A stretch of DNA of 64,000 nt. Source: Thermaerobacillus caldiproteolyticus (GTDB lineage Bacteria; Bacillota; Bacilli; Bacillales; Anoxybacillaceae). Positions 10,299 to 19,114 of this stretch are shown in pieces. The translations under genes were made by a program, and so were the position numbers. The notes under the pieces are model-generated. The model was not told the DNA's origin. It saw nothing but the letters and a program-made list of their open reading frames with translations, and searched no databases. Numbering within the stretch: the first letter of the stretch is position 1; each line of letters starts with the position of its first letter. The stretch spans positions 303,927-367,926 of the forward strand of contig NZ_JACDUT010000002.1 in NCBI RefSeq assembly GCF_013761245.1, given 5' to 3'.

Positions 10299-11842
10299 AT
10301 GGTCTCTTCATGGAAAATATTTATAAATCATTCGGCGATGTGAACGTATTGAATGGCGTGAATTTCCATGTACAGAAAGGGGAAGTTCACGCCCTTTTAG
10401 GAATGAACGGAGCTGGCAAAAGCACATTAATGAAAATTCTCGCTGGCGATCTGTCTCCTAACGAGGGGACTATTACCATTGACGGAATAGAGTATCAATT
10501 TTCTTCCCCTTCCGACGCAAAAAAAGCGGGAATCGGGTTAGTCGTTCAGGAAGTCGACACTGCCCTTTTTCCTTCGCTTACCGTGTATGAAAATATTGCC
10601 GCTGACGACATCGTTGAGACAAAGCGGCGACCGTTTCTTTCTTGGAAACAACAAAAACAGCGTTCTGAAGAATTATTGCGCCAAGTCGGTTTATCTATTC
10701 CGCTAAATAAGCTTATTCATGAATGTACGTTACACGAAAAACAACTCATTTTATTAGCAAAAGTGCTTTCTTCTTCGGCTCGCTACATTATTTTGGACGA
10801 GCCGACCGCCCCATTAAGCGAAACAGAAACGAAACGCCTCTTTGACATTATGAAACAATTAAAGTCTCAAGGAGTGTCGTTTATTTATATTTCTCACAAA
10901 CTAAAAGAAGTAAAAGAGATTTGTGACCGAGTTACAATTTTGCGCGACGGAACGGTCGTCCATCGCGGTGACGTTTCACAGCTTTCCATCGAAGACATGA
11001 TTCGCCATATGGTCGGGCGCTCTTATGAAACAAGAAAAAAAGAAACGCGTACCTACAGCGATCAAGTCATCTTTGAAGTGAAACACTTACTCATTCCAAA
11101 AACAAATACGACTGTTAACTTACAAATTCGCCAAGGAGAAATCGTCGGCATCGCCGGGTTGGTCGGTGCTGGAAAAACCGAATTGGCAGAAAGTTTATTT
11201 GCCCATACAAAAACGACGGGCGAATGGTTCATTCGCGGAAAACGGTATACGTTCTCCTCTCCCAAAGAAGCAATTGAAGCCGGCATCTGTTTTATTCCAG
11301 AAGAACGGCGAAAACAAGGGCTTTTTATGAGTGAAACCGTCCGTACCAATCTAACTGTACGCTTATTATCATCGCTGACAAAAGGGCAATGGGTGATCAA
11401 ACGAAAAGAAGCTGAGGTAGCTCAGCAACTAATCGAAACGTTACACATCCGCCCATCTTCCCCTCATGCGCTTGTTAAACAGTTAAGCGGCGGCAATCAA
11501 CAAAAAGTCGTCATCGGCAAATGGCTGCAAACGAATAGCGATGTATTTATTTTTGATGAGCCCACAAAAGGAATTGACGTCAACGCCAAAGCGGAAGTAT
11601 TTTCGATCATCCGCTCCCTTGCCGACAAAGGAAAAGCGATTTTATATTTAACAAGCGAATTTCAAGAACTGCTTGACATTGCCGATACGATTTACGTGAT
11701 GGTCGACGGTCAACTTGTCAAACGCTTTTTAGCCAAAGAGGTAACATACGAACAGCTCATTTACTACAGCAGCGGAGGTGATTTCCATGGAACAACCAGT
11801 CCTTTCATCAATAAAGAAGAAACAAACGTTATCTCCTCTTGA
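10295..11842 (+). CDS. Sugar-type ABC transporter ATP-binding protein, two NBDs (RbsA-like)
   Basis: 515 residues with two nucleotide-binding domains. NBD1 has Walker A GMNGAGKST and Walker B YIILDEPTA, but its signature position reads CTLHEKQLILLAKVL, not LSGGQ-like. NBD2 has a divergent Walker A (GLVGAGKTE), a canonical signature LSGGNQQKVVIGKW and Walker B FIFDEPTKGID. This asymmetry is usual for RbsA/MglA-type ATPases. The start is the ATG overlapping the receptor stop (ATGA); the longer open frame upstream lies inside the receptor gene. It overlaps the permease gene by 56 bp. Confidence 0.9.
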   Translation: MNGLFMENIYKSFGDVNVLNGVNFHVQKGEVHALLGMNGAGKSTLMKILAGDLSPNEGTITIDGIEYQFSSPSDAKKAGIGLVVQEVDTALFPSLTVYENIAADDIVETKRRPFLSWKQQKQRSEELLRQVGLSIPLNKLIHECTLHEKQLILLAKVLSSSARYIILDEPTAPLSETETKRLFDIMKQLKSQGVSFIYISHKLKEVKEICDRVTILRDGTVVHRGDVSQLSIEDMIRHMVGRSYETRKKETRTYSDQVIFEVKHLLIPKTNTTVNLQIRQGEIVGIAGLVGAGKTELAESLFAHTKTTGEWFIRGKRYTFSSPKEAIEAGICFIPEERRKQGLFMSETVRTNLTVRLLSSLTKGQWVIKRKEAEVAQQLIETLHIRPSSPHALVKQLSGGNQQKVVIGKWLQTNSDVFIFDEPTKGIDVNAKAEVFSIIRSLADKGKAILYLTSEFQELLDIADTIYVMVDGQLVKRFLAKEVTYEQLIYYSSGGDFHGTTSPFINKEETNVISS

Positions 11843-12797
11843 TTTTTTATACAAACACGGAACATTGCTCGCGATTCTCGTCGTTATCGCCTACTTCGGC
11901 ATTACGCTTGATCGTTTTTTTACGTACGACAATTTTAGCGATATTTTGCGTTCCATTTCCATCGTGACGCTTGTGGCAATCGGCATTACTTTTTCTCTCA
12001 TTGTCGATGGATTTGATTTATCAGTCGGCTCTACCGTTAGCCTAGCAACCATCTCCAGCGCAGCAGCACTGGTTTTATACCGCCAAGAAATTTTCGTCAC
12101 TCTTCTTGTACCGATTTTATTAGGAATTGTCGTTGGTCTCCTTAATTCGTTGCTCATTGTCAAACTCAGGCTGCCCGATTTATTGGCGACATTAGCGACC
12201 ATGTATGCGATTAACGGCGTGCAGCTAACATATACAAAAGGATTTTCGATTTACAACGATATGCCGCTTCCTGACGGCGGAACCGCACCGGGAAAATTTA
12301 TTCCTTCCTTTTTATTTATCGGTCAAGGGGAAGTGTTCGGCATCCCTTTTTCCGTTTTGCTCATGCTGTTGATCGTCATCGTATCTCATTTGTTTTTAAC
12401 ATACACAAAACCAGGTCGATTGTTTTATATGACGGGAGAAAATCGTGAGGCGGCTCGGCTTGCCGGGATTCCAGTGAATCGTTATCGAACATATGCCTAT
12501 GTAATTAGCGGTTTTTTCGCTGCGCTTGGCGGTATTGTCCTTGCTTCCCGTATCGGGACAGGACAAGTGTCTGCAGGGGCTTCGTTTTTAATGGATGGAG
12601 TTGCTGCTGCCTATATCGGCTTTTCCGTATTTGGTGCAGGAAAACCGAACGTAATCGGCACGCTGTTCGGCTCCATTTTAATCGGTGTGCTCCTCAATGG
12701 ACTCACAATGATGAATGTTCCATACTATGCCCAAGACATTGTCAAAGGAGTGATTTTAGTCGGCGCCTTAGCGTTGTCCCATATGCAAAAGAAATAG
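11787..12797 (+). CDS. Sugar-type ABC transporter permease (RbsC-like)
   Basis: 336 residues with about nine to ten hydrophobic segments and the BPD_transp_2 motifs VDGFDLSVGS, NREAARLAGIPV and FSVFGAGKPNVIGT. Only one permease gene is present, so the channel should be a homodimer. The start follows GGAGGTGATTTCC. It is the last gene of the mtnK-mtnA-ABC unit; 82 bp separate it from the CheX-like gene. Confidence 0.9.
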   Translation: MEQPVLSSIKKKQTLSPLDFLYKHGTLLAILVVIAYFGITLDRFFTYDNFSDILRSISIVTLVAIGITFSLIVDGFDLSVGSTVSLATISSAAALVLYRQEIFVTLLVPILLGIVVGLLNSLLIVKLRLPDLLATLATMYAINGVQLTYTKGFSIYNDMPLPDGGTAPGKFIPSFLFIGQGEVFGIPFSVLLMLLIVIVSHLFLTYTKPGRLFYMTGENREAARLAGIPVNRYRTYAYVISGFFAALGGIVLASRIGTGQVSAGASFLMDGVAAAYIGFSVFGAGKPNVIGTLFGSILIGVLLNGLTMMNVPYYAQDIVKGVILVGALALSHMQKK

Positions 12798-12879
12798 GAA
12801 TATTTCCCCATCCGTTCGACCTACAATTTATGGTATGATAGAACTACTAGTGGCCATAGTTGACGAACGGGGGAAAAAT

Positions 12880-13335
12880 ATGACAGCAACAACAACAACG
12901 ATAACTCACATCTTAAACAGTGCAATCGAATCAATTAAAACAGTCATTCCAACGGGGGTCGAAATTCAAAAACCGACATTATACAACACTCATTCGATTC
13001 AATCTTCCTTATCCGTTCTCATTGGAATGACGGGACAAATTCAGGGACAGCTAGTTATCGGCGGAACGAGCAACCTTTTCGCACAAATTAGCGAGCTTAT
13101 GTACGGCATGACGTTAGAGGGCGATATGCTTGAATCGTTTACATGTGAGCTTGGCAATATGATTGCTGGACATTTAGTGACATATGCGTCAAAGCGAGAA
13201 ATGACGATGGATATCACCCCGCCGACATTACTGATTGGAGAAGCGAGCATGAAAGGGTTTCAAAAAGCAATTCTCGTTCCTGTTACGATCGCGGAAAAAG
13301 GAACGCTGCATGTGATTGTTACATTGCACGACTAA
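12880..13335 (+). CDS. CheX-like (CheC/CheX/FliY family) protein
   Basis: 151 residues; the ATG follows GGGGGAAA. One copy of the phosphatase-family motif ExxNxxxG is visible in CELGNMIAG near residues 88-96, and the start-to-end beta/alpha layout matches CheX, a CheY-P phosphatase. No chemotaxis genes are nearby, and B. subtilis uses CheC and FliY rather than CheX, so this may act on another response regulator. Family assignment fairly sure, role unknown. Confidence 0.75.
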   Translation: MTATTTTITHILNSAIESIKTVIPTGVEIQKPTLYNTHSIQSSLSVLIGMTGQIQGQLVIGGTSNLFAQISELMYGMTLEGDMLESFTCELGNMIAGHLVTYASKREMTMDITPPTLLIGEASMKGFQKAILVPVTIAEKGTLHVIVTLHD

Positions 13336-13420
13336 GAAAAGCGGAAGCGCCTTGATTTTCTCTCGAAGCCAATGCAGCTATTTGACGCAAGAGAACAAGG
13401 CGCTGAAGCTATGCAGCGGT
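13336..13420. repeat. Intergenic palindromic element (AAAAGCGGAAGCGCC type)
   Basis: GCGCCTTG...TTCTCT at 13347-13363 pairs with AGAGAACAAGGCGC at 13390-13403 around a 26-nt loop. From memory, intergenic elements that begin AAAAGCGGAAGCGCC recur widely in Geobacillus and Anoxybacillus chromosomes. Only one copy is in this window. Confidence 0.55.
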
Positions 13421-13452
13421 TCAAATTTATTATACTTCTTATCATTGAGCAG

Positions 13453-13486
13453 AAAAACTAGAAGCGATGATCGCTTCTAGTTTTTT
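13453..13486. terminator. Bidirectional terminator between cheX-like and ogt
   Basis: A nearly perfect palindrome AAACTAGAAGCGAT/ATCGCTTCTAGTTT with A-run and T-run on opposite sides. It overlaps the last codons and the stop of ogt. Confidence 0.85.
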
Positions 13487-13991
13487 TATTCCCTTCTATC
13501 GCCCGATATCGCTCTTCGAGCAACAGCAGCCTTTCCTTCACGTCCGTTCGGTTTCCTGCATATCCAGTTAACGAACGGTCTTTTCCGATGACACGATGGC
13601 ACGGAACTATAATCGCAAGCTCATTAGCACGATTCGCTTGGCCTACCGCCCTTACTGCTTTCGGACGACCAATTTTTTCAGCAATATCGCTATAGCTTAC
13701 GGTTGTGCCATATGGAATATCACAAAGCGCTTGCCATACTTGCTCTTGAAAAGGTGTCCCTTTCCATTTAACAGGCAACTGGAACGTTTTTCTTTTTCCA
13801 TGAAAATATTCATCCAGCTGCCCCAGCGCCTCTTGAAGCAATAAGGAATCGCTTTTGACCATTTCGTATTGGCGACATAGCTTTTTCCATTCATCTTCAA
13901 ATAGCTCGACATTGACGATCGCTTCTCCGTCTGATATAACGTAAATAAGACCTAGTTCTCTCGATCTATACACATTGTACTCCCGCTTCAT
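13458..13991 (-). CDS. ogt: Methylated-DNA--protein-cysteine methyltransferase
   Basis: 177 residues. It repairs O6-alkylguanine by transferring the alkyl group to its own Cys in the PCHRV motif (IVPCHRVIGKD). The DNA-binding helix region RAVGQANRANEL and the C-terminal LTGYAGN are intact. The start is set at the ATG at 13991, 6 bp after AGAGG; an ATG two codons earlier sits on the ribosome site. The gene overlaps the 3' end of the kinase gene by 26 bp. The kinE-ogt-mtn neighbourhood is also found in B. subtilis. Confidence 0.95.
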   Translation of the reverse strand: MKREYNVYRSRELGLIYVISDGEAIVNVELFEDEWKKLCRQYEMVKSDSLLLQEALGQLDEYFHGKRKTFQLPVKWKGTPFQEQVWQALCDIPYGTTVSYSDIAEKIGRPKAVRAVGQANRANELAIIVPCHRVIGKDRSLTGYAGNRTDVKERLLLLEERYRAIEGNKKTRSDHRF

Positions 13992-16206
13992 CTTCATCCT
14001 CTTTCTCGATTCGTTCGATCGGCAATGTAATATGAAATGTAGTTCCGACGCCGACTTGACTTTCCACATCAATTTTCCCTTGATGCTCCTCAATAATTTT
14101 ATAGCTTACCATCAAACCGAGTCCAGTACCACGTTCTTTTGTCGTATAGAAAGGTTCACCGAGTTTTTTAATCTTGTCTTGTGGAATTCCACAGCCCTGA
14201 TCCCTAATTGAAATGCAAATTTGATTTCCAGCCGTTTTTTGAATATTAACGTTAATATCCCCGCCTTTTGGCATTACTTCAATAGCATTTTTCAATATAT
14301 TAATGAACACTTGTTTGAGCTGGTTTGGTTCACAATAAATGAATGGGATATTTTCTTCGAATTCCGCGATAATTTGTACATTATGCATCATGGCTTGAGC
14401 GCTAATTAAATCAATGGTGTCTCTCATAATTTTGCAAACATCATTTTGTTGATATTGAATCGCTTGCGGCTTAGCGAGGACAAGGAATTCAGTAATAATG
14501 GATTCAATTCGTTTCAGTTCAGACATGATGACATTGAAGTACATGGAGTAGTCTTCCTTAATGCTTCCTTGCAACAACTGAATAAAGCCTTTTAACGCAG
14601 TCATCGGATTGCGAATCTCATGAGCAATTCCTGCCGCAAGCTCGCCGACGACGTTGAGAGTATCGGATTTCCGCAGCTGCAATTCCATCTCTTTTCGCTC
14701 CGTAATATCTCGAAGTGTCATCATTCCAACACCGGGGATAATTTCTTTTTTCAGTGAAAATTCAATAATTTTTTGCTCCTCTTCCCCGCTTGGAAAGTTC
14801 ATTTCCGCATATGCCTCTCCTGAACGCTCACATTGGCTGACGAGCTTATAAAAGTTTTTCCGTTCTTTTTCTGGTATAAACTGAATCACCGATTGATAAA
14901 GCAGTTGATCTTTCGGTGCCTGAAAAATTTCGCAAGCTATCGGATTGACATCCAAAATTCGATATCCTTCCCCCCATAACAATATACCGTTCATGGCATG
15001 GTCAAAAATACTGCGAAACTTTTGCTCGCTCTCCCGTAATTCTTTTTCGATTTTTCTCCGTTCAGTTACGTTCCGGAAAATGGTTAAATGATAACCGTCA
15101 ATAACACCTTGTTTCATCGTAAACTCAAGTTGCTTATCTTCCCCGTTCGGCATATGGAACGTCAATTCATCACGAATTTCTCCCGTTTTTTGGAACTGTT
15201 CAAACACATGGCGTACTTTTTTGTCACTATAGTCGACAAAATCAAGCAAGTTTTTCCGAACAAGCAGATTAAGTGGAAGTTCAAACGTTCGGCTTGCTGC
15301 TGGATTCGCATTTAAAATATGACCGTGATTGTTCCAGATGAGAATCGCTTCATGAGCTTGTTCAAAAATCGCACGAAACCGTTCCTCGCTTTTTTGAAGC
15401 TTAATTTCCATATTTTTCTTTTCTGTGACATCGCGCATAATCGCCATGTAAAAACCACTGTAGACGTTCGACGTTGTCGTTAGTTCAAACATTTTCACTG
15501 TGCCGTCGAAGCGAACTAACGACAGTTCCCCTTTCGCTGTTCCCTTTTCTTTCAATTCAACCAGAAGTTTGACAAAATCATCCGTACACTCTTTCGCGAT
15601 AAATTGCTGAAACGACAAACTCAATAATTTCGCTTTTTCTAAATTTAAGCTTATGCAAAAAGCAGGGTTTACATCAATAAACCGCCCGAATTCATCAAAA
15701 ATCACAATCCCATCCACAGCGCGGTTAAATACATCTTTAAAGAGAAACTCATTAATAATCCGCTCTCGCTCTAATGCTTTGCGAGCGGAAATGTCACGCA
15801 TAATCACTAAATCAAACTCGTTAAAGGCATCCTTTTTCATTGAAAACTCAATGTGCTTGATTTTTCCATTCTTCAACTTCAAAAGCAGCTCATCACTAAA
15901 TGAGCCGAATTTATGTAACATCGATTGCTGAAATAACAAAATATCAGGAGGGACTAAGTCAAGGAACATATGAAACTGTTTCCCAAGAAGCTCCTCCTTC
16001 TCCATTTCAAAGAGCTGACAAGCTGCCTCATTTACTTCAACAAACTCACCATTTTTATTAAAAATCACAATCGCATCCAGTGACCGTTCAAAAATAATGG
16101 AGTATCCATTTAATTGTTCTTTTAAACGTCTGTTTTCTTCCTCTAATGATTTTACATTAATCATCAAGTCTTGTTCTTCACGGGGAGAAAGGCTGTTATT
16201 CGCCAT
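13966..16206 (-). CDS. kinE: Cytosolic multi-PAS sensor histidine kinase, KinE-like sporulation kinase
   Basis: 746 residues, no membrane segment. An N-terminal coiled coil precedes four PAS domains (about 25-130, 145-260, 275-385, 395-505), each starting like FERSLDAIVIFNKNGEF. Then HisKA with the phospho-acceptor in AHEIRNPMTALKGF and HATPase_c with N-box NILKNAIEVMP and G-box GTGLGLMVSYK. Length, architecture and the ogt/mtn neighbourhood match B. subtilis KinE, which feeds the Spo0F phosphorelay. No response regulator is adjacent, consistent with an orphan sporulation kinase. The symbol is by analogy. Confidence 0.85.
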   Translation of the reverse strand: MANNSLSPREEQDLMINVKSLEEENRRLKEQLNGYSIIFERSLDAIVIFNKNGEFVEVNEAACQLFEMEKEELLGKQFHMFLDLVPPDILLFQQSMLHKFGSFSDELLLKLKNGKIKHIEFSMKKDAFNEFDLVIMRDISARKALERERIINEFLFKDVFNRAVDGIVIFDEFGRFIDVNPAFCISLNLEKAKLLSLSFQQFIAKECTDDFVKLLVELKEKGTAKGELSLVRFDGTVKMFELTTTSNVYSGFYMAIMRDVTEKKNMEIKLQKSEERFRAIFEQAHEAILIWNNHGHILNANPAASRTFELPLNLLVRKNLLDFVDYSDKKVRHVFEQFQKTGEIRDELTFHMPNGEDKQLEFTMKQGVIDGYHLTIFRNVTERRKIEKELRESEQKFRSIFDHAMNGILLWGEGYRILDVNPIACEIFQAPKDQLLYQSVIQFIPEKERKNFYKLVSQCERSGEAYAEMNFPSGEEEQKIIEFSLKKEIIPGVGMMTLRDITERKEMELQLRKSDTLNVVGELAAGIAHEIRNPMTALKGFIQLLQGSIKEDYSMYFNVIMSELKRIESIITEFLVLAKPQAIQYQQNDVCKIMRDTIDLISAQAMMHNVQIIAEFEENIPFIYCEPNQLKQVFINILKNAIEVMPKGGDINVNIQKTAGNQICISIRDQGCGIPQDKIKKLGEPFYTTKERGTGLGLMVSYKIIEEHQGKIDVESQVGVGTTFHITLPIERIEKEDEDEAGVQCV

Positions 16207-16244
16207 CTATCTTCCCTCCTTCTCCAACAACTATCAATCATTAT

Positions 16245-16273
16245 ATATTCTTCATCAAAACATTTACTCCTTC
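16245..16273 (-). promoter_or_regulatory. Candidate SigH promoter of the kinE-like gene
   Basis: Minus strand: GAAGGAGTA (8 of 9 to RNAGGAWWW), 11-bp spacer, GAAGAATAT (9 of 9 to RNNGAATWW), about 40 bp before the ATG. SigH control is known for sporulation kinase genes such as kinA. Confidence 0.6.
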
Positions 16274-16392
16274 TACACCTTTTGGAATAAAAATCCCCAC
16301 AATTCGACAATGTTTTTTTTATTTCTCTTTTGTCTAAAATGTGTTATATTAAAATGTTGTTTTTAAATGCTCTGATGAAGGAGTTTGTACGT

Positions 16393-18162
16393 ATGAACAT
16401 TATTTGTACTACACTAAATGCAAAGTATATTCATACCAACTTAGCGATTCGTTATTTAAAAGCATACGCTCAACCGGAATTTGATGTCCAAATTGTCGAA
16501 TATACCATTAAAGACCCTGCCATGAACATTGTCACCGATCTTTACCAACGAAAACCTGATATCATTGGTTTTAGTTGCTATATTTGGAATATTGAAGAAA
16601 CAATTAAAGTGATTAAAATGCTCAAAAAAATTGCCCCCGACATTACCATTGTGGTCGGCGGCCCTGAAGTGTCGTATGATGTGCGCGAGTGGCTTGAAAA
16701 GGTACCCGAGTTTGATTTTATTGTCATTGGCGAAGGGGAAGAGACGTTCAAACAATTTTTATTTCAAATGCATGGAGAGCAAGATTTCACCGCTGTCCAC
16801 GGGTTGGCGTTTCGTCAAGATGGAAATATCATTATTAATCCACAGCGAAACAAAATCAATTTGGCAAACATGCCATCACCGTTTCGTTTTCCAGAAGACA
16901 TTCCTCATTTATCCAAACGCATTACGTATGTAGAGACAAGCCGCGGCTGTCCATTTAGTTGTCAATTTTGTTTGTCGTCCATTGAAGTCGGCGTCCGCTA
17001 TTTCGACCGTGAAAAAGTGAAAGACGACATTCGTTATTTAATGAAACATGGGGCGCGAACGATCAAGTTCGTCGACCGAACGTTTAACATTAGCCGCAGC
17101 TATGCGATGGACATGTTTCAATTTCTCATTGAAGAACACGTTCCGGGAACAGTATTTCAGTTTGAGATCACAGCGGATATTATGCGCCCTGAAGTCATTG
17201 AATTTTTAAATAAAGAAGCTCCTCCGGGACTGTTTCGTTTTGAAATCGGCGTTCAATCGACAAACGATGAAGTAAACAAGCTCGTCATGCGCAAGCAAAA
17301 TTTCGAAAAATTAACTCGTACAGTAACAATGGTAAAAGAAGGAGGAAAAATCGCCCAGCACCTTGATTTAATCGCAGGGCTTCCAGAAGAAGACTACACA
17401 TCATTTCGCAAAACATTTAACGACGTATTTGCCCTTCGCCCGGAAGAATTGCAGCTTGGCTTTTTAAAAATGCTGCGCGGCACCGGTCTTCGTCTTCGCG
17501 CCGCAGATCACGGATATGTTTTTATGGATCATGCTCCATACGAAGTGTTGCAAAATAATGTTCTTTCCTTCGATGACATCATCCGCATCAAACAAGTGGA
17601 AGATGTATTAGAAAAATATTGGAACGCCCACCGTATGGATGAAACAATTGAATATTTAGTGAGCCATGTATTTCCGACACCATTTGATTTCTTCCAGCAA
17701 TTCGGCACATACTGGGACGAACGCGGCTGGGCGCGCATCGGTCATCAACTCGAAGACTTATTCCGCCGCCTGCATGAATTTTTACAGGCAAAAAATATAA
17801 AGGAACTGCCGACAGTAGAAGCGTTAATGAAATATGACTATTTGCGCAACCAAAAGCATAAACCGCGCAAACCATGGTGGGAAGAAAAAACAGATAAAGA
17901 GCTGCGCACCAACCTTTATCGCCAACTGTTAGAAGAACCGGCATTGTTAGGAGAAAAATTCGTCTCACTCCAACTAAACGAGAAAGATTTGTTTAAACAT
18001 ACCGTCATGGAAATTGTTCCGCTTGATGTACAGCATTATGCCGAAACAAAAGAAATTCGCCATATTCCAACCGTCATGATTGCTTATTTTGATCCTATTC
18101 AGTTACAAACAATCATCTTTTCCGCTTCGTTATCGGCGTTTCAAGCAACAACAAAAAAGTAG
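16393..18162 (+). CDS. B12-binding domain radical SAM protein (DUF4080 type)
   Basis: 589 residues. An N-terminal cobalamin-binding-like domain (about 1-130; KYIHTNLAIRYLKAY, VVGGPEVSYD, GEGEETF) is followed by a radical SAM core with the 4Fe-4S cysteines in CPFSCQFC near residues 186-193 and a C-terminal DUF4080-like region. Members are widespread in Firmicutes; the substrate is unknown. The ATG at 16393 behind GAAGGAG is preferred over the 21-residue longer frame, which reads through AT-rich leader sequence. Single gene with its own terminator. Confidence 0.85.
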   Translation: MNIICTTLNAKYIHTNLAIRYLKAYAQPEFDVQIVEYTIKDPAMNIVTDLYQRKPDIIGFSCYIWNIEETIKVIKMLKKIAPDITIVVGGPEVSYDVREWLEKVPEFDFIVIGEGEETFKQFLFQMHGEQDFTAVHGLAFRQDGNIIINPQRNKINLANMPSPFRFPEDIPHLSKRITYVETSRGCPFSCQFCLSSIEVGVRYFDREKVKDDIRYLMKHGARTIKFVDRTFNISRSYAMDMFQFLIEEHVPGTVFQFEITADIMRPEVIEFLNKEAPPGLFRFEIGVQSTNDEVNKLVMRKQNFEKLTRTVTMVKEGGKIAQHLDLIAGLPEEDYTSFRKTFNDVFALRPEELQLGFLKMLRGTGLRLRAADHGYVFMDHAPYEVLQNNVLSFDDIIRIKQVEDVLEKYWNAHRMDETIEYLVSHVFPTPFDFFQQFGTYWDERGWARIGHQLEDLFRRLHEFLQAKNIKELPTVEALMKYDYLRNQKHKPRKPWWEEKTDKELRTNLYRQLLEEPALLGEKFVSLQLNEKDLFKHTVMEIVPLDVQHYAETKEIRHIPTVMIAYFDPIQLQTIIFSASLSAFQATTKK

Positions 18163-18179
18163 GGGCATCCCTACTTTTT
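18153..18179. terminator. Terminator of the radical SAM gene and of the small-gene operon
   Basis: AAAAAAGTAGGG, loop GCAT, CCCTACTTTTT. It serves convergent genes and covers the stop codons of both. Confidence 0.85.
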
Positions 18180-18317
18180 CTTTTTCTTCCGTTTTGTCTC
18201 TTCTATTAACTGGATCATTTGATGGGCATTGAAATCTCCAAACTCAAACGCAAATTCCTCACGAGTTTCGTTACGGTTGCGTCCTGTCTCACGATGATTC
18301 GTTTTATCGGTTGTCAT
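18171..18317 (-). CDS. Very small charged protein, 48 residues
   Basis: Encodes MTTDKTNHRETGRNRNETRE..., ending in a Lys-rich tail (KRKKKKK), behind AAGGAGA. Its ATG overlaps the stop of the preceding gene (ATGA). Hydrophilic with no hydrophobic segment. The size and composition resemble small spore-core or forespore proteins of Bacillaceae, but I cannot name the family. Third gene of a three-gene minus-strand set. Confidence 0.7.
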   Translation of the reverse strand: MTTDKTNHRETGRNRNETREEFAFEFGDFNAHQMIQLIEETKRKKKKK

Positions 18318-18469
18318 TCTCCTTGCCGCCCTTTTTTCGAGTTGCGGTTCGCCCTGCGACTCATATCTTCTTCACCTGCATATTGTGCCGCGAATTCCGT
18401 ATCAGGCAAACTTTCTTTCGGCGTTTTGTTATTGTTTTTCGCCGCATCAAATCCGACTTTTCGTTTCAT
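18314..18469 (-). CDS. Very small hydrophilic protein, 51 residues
   Basis: Begins MKRKVGFDAAKNNNKTPKES and ends RRANRNSKKGRQGE. Its stop overlaps the next start by 4 bp, so the two are translationally coupled. Highly charged with no Cys. Likely a minor spore-type protein; the family is not recognised. Confidence 0.7.
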   Translation of the reverse strand: MKRKVGFDAAKNNNKTPKESLPDTEFAAQYAGEEDMSRRANRNSKKGRQGE

Positions 18470-18492
18470 ACTTTATCTCCTTCCTATTTGTT

Positions 18493-18636
18493 TCACTTTT
18501 TTAGACCTGCTTTGTGCTTATACGCAATGAGGACAATTTCTTCCCCTGTTTCTTCTCGCAACGTCTTTTCTAGCTCTCGTACTTTTCTTAGAGCTTGTTC
18601 TTGGAGATTCGCTACAGGAAATGAGTCACTTTTCAC
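18493..18636 (-). CDS. Small conserved Bacillaceae protein, 47 residues
   Basis: GTG start behind AAGGGGG. The sequence runs MKSDSFPVANLQEQALRKVR then an acidic helix (ELEKTLREETGEE) and IVLIAYKHK. The pattern of a helix followed by a short beta strand resembles small uncharacterised Bacillus proteins that I recall only loosely. First gene of the three-gene set. Confidence 0.7.
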   Translation of the reverse strand: MKSDSFPVANLQEQALRKVRELEKTLREETGEEIVLIAYKHKAGLKK

Positions 18637-18735
18637 GGATATCCCCCTTTTCGTTTTTATTACTTTCCGTAAAAGACGTCATTTTTATTCATAACCGATG
18701 ACGTATCCGGTCACACTACGAATGAGGTGATCACA

Positions 18736-19080
18736 TTGCGCAACGAAAAAGAAATTGAATCACCGATTCTCGATGAGACCCAGCCGCATCAAATTCATGC
18801 TCCCTCCTTCAAAGGAACGGGCATTAAAATGCAGCCGCCGTTTATTAACAAATACGGGGTTGTGATTGGCGACAGCAAATACAATTCACCAAACTCACCG
18901 CTCAATCAATGGAGCGATGAAACCGATCCTAGCATTATGTCTGGCAACGAGTGGGTGCATCCAACGAATGACATCGGTTGGAACACCGAGGAAAATCGCG
19001 AGCTACTTGAAGCCAAAAGGCGACCACAAGCCGCTCCATTTATGCATCCGAGCATCGATACAAGCTACGGACAAGATTAA
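18736..19080 (+). CDS. DUF3905-like protein
   Basis: 114 residues from a TTG placed 6 bp after GAGGTG; a GTG at 18727 is in frame but lies on the ribosome site. Soluble, rich in Pro, Asn and Trp (SGNEWVHPTNDIGWNTEEN). It resembles the uncharacterised DUF3905 family of spore formers, from memory. It diverges from the small-gene operon; the shared upstream region holds the inverted repeat ACGTCAT/ATGACGT (18676-18704). Confidence 0.7.
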   Translation: MRNEKEIESPILDETQPHQIHAPSFKGTGIKMQPPFINKYGVVIGDSKYNSPNSPLNQWSDETDPSIMSGNEWVHPTNDIGWNTEENRELLEAKRRPQAAPFMHPSIDTSYGQD

Positions 19081-19114
19081 AGGGATATCCTCATAAAGAG
19101 GTATCCCTTTTTCT
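19079..19114. terminator. Bidirectional terminator
   Basis: AAAGGGATA-TCCTC / GAGG-TATCCCTTTTT between the convergent DUF3905-like gene and adhB. Confidence 0.8.
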
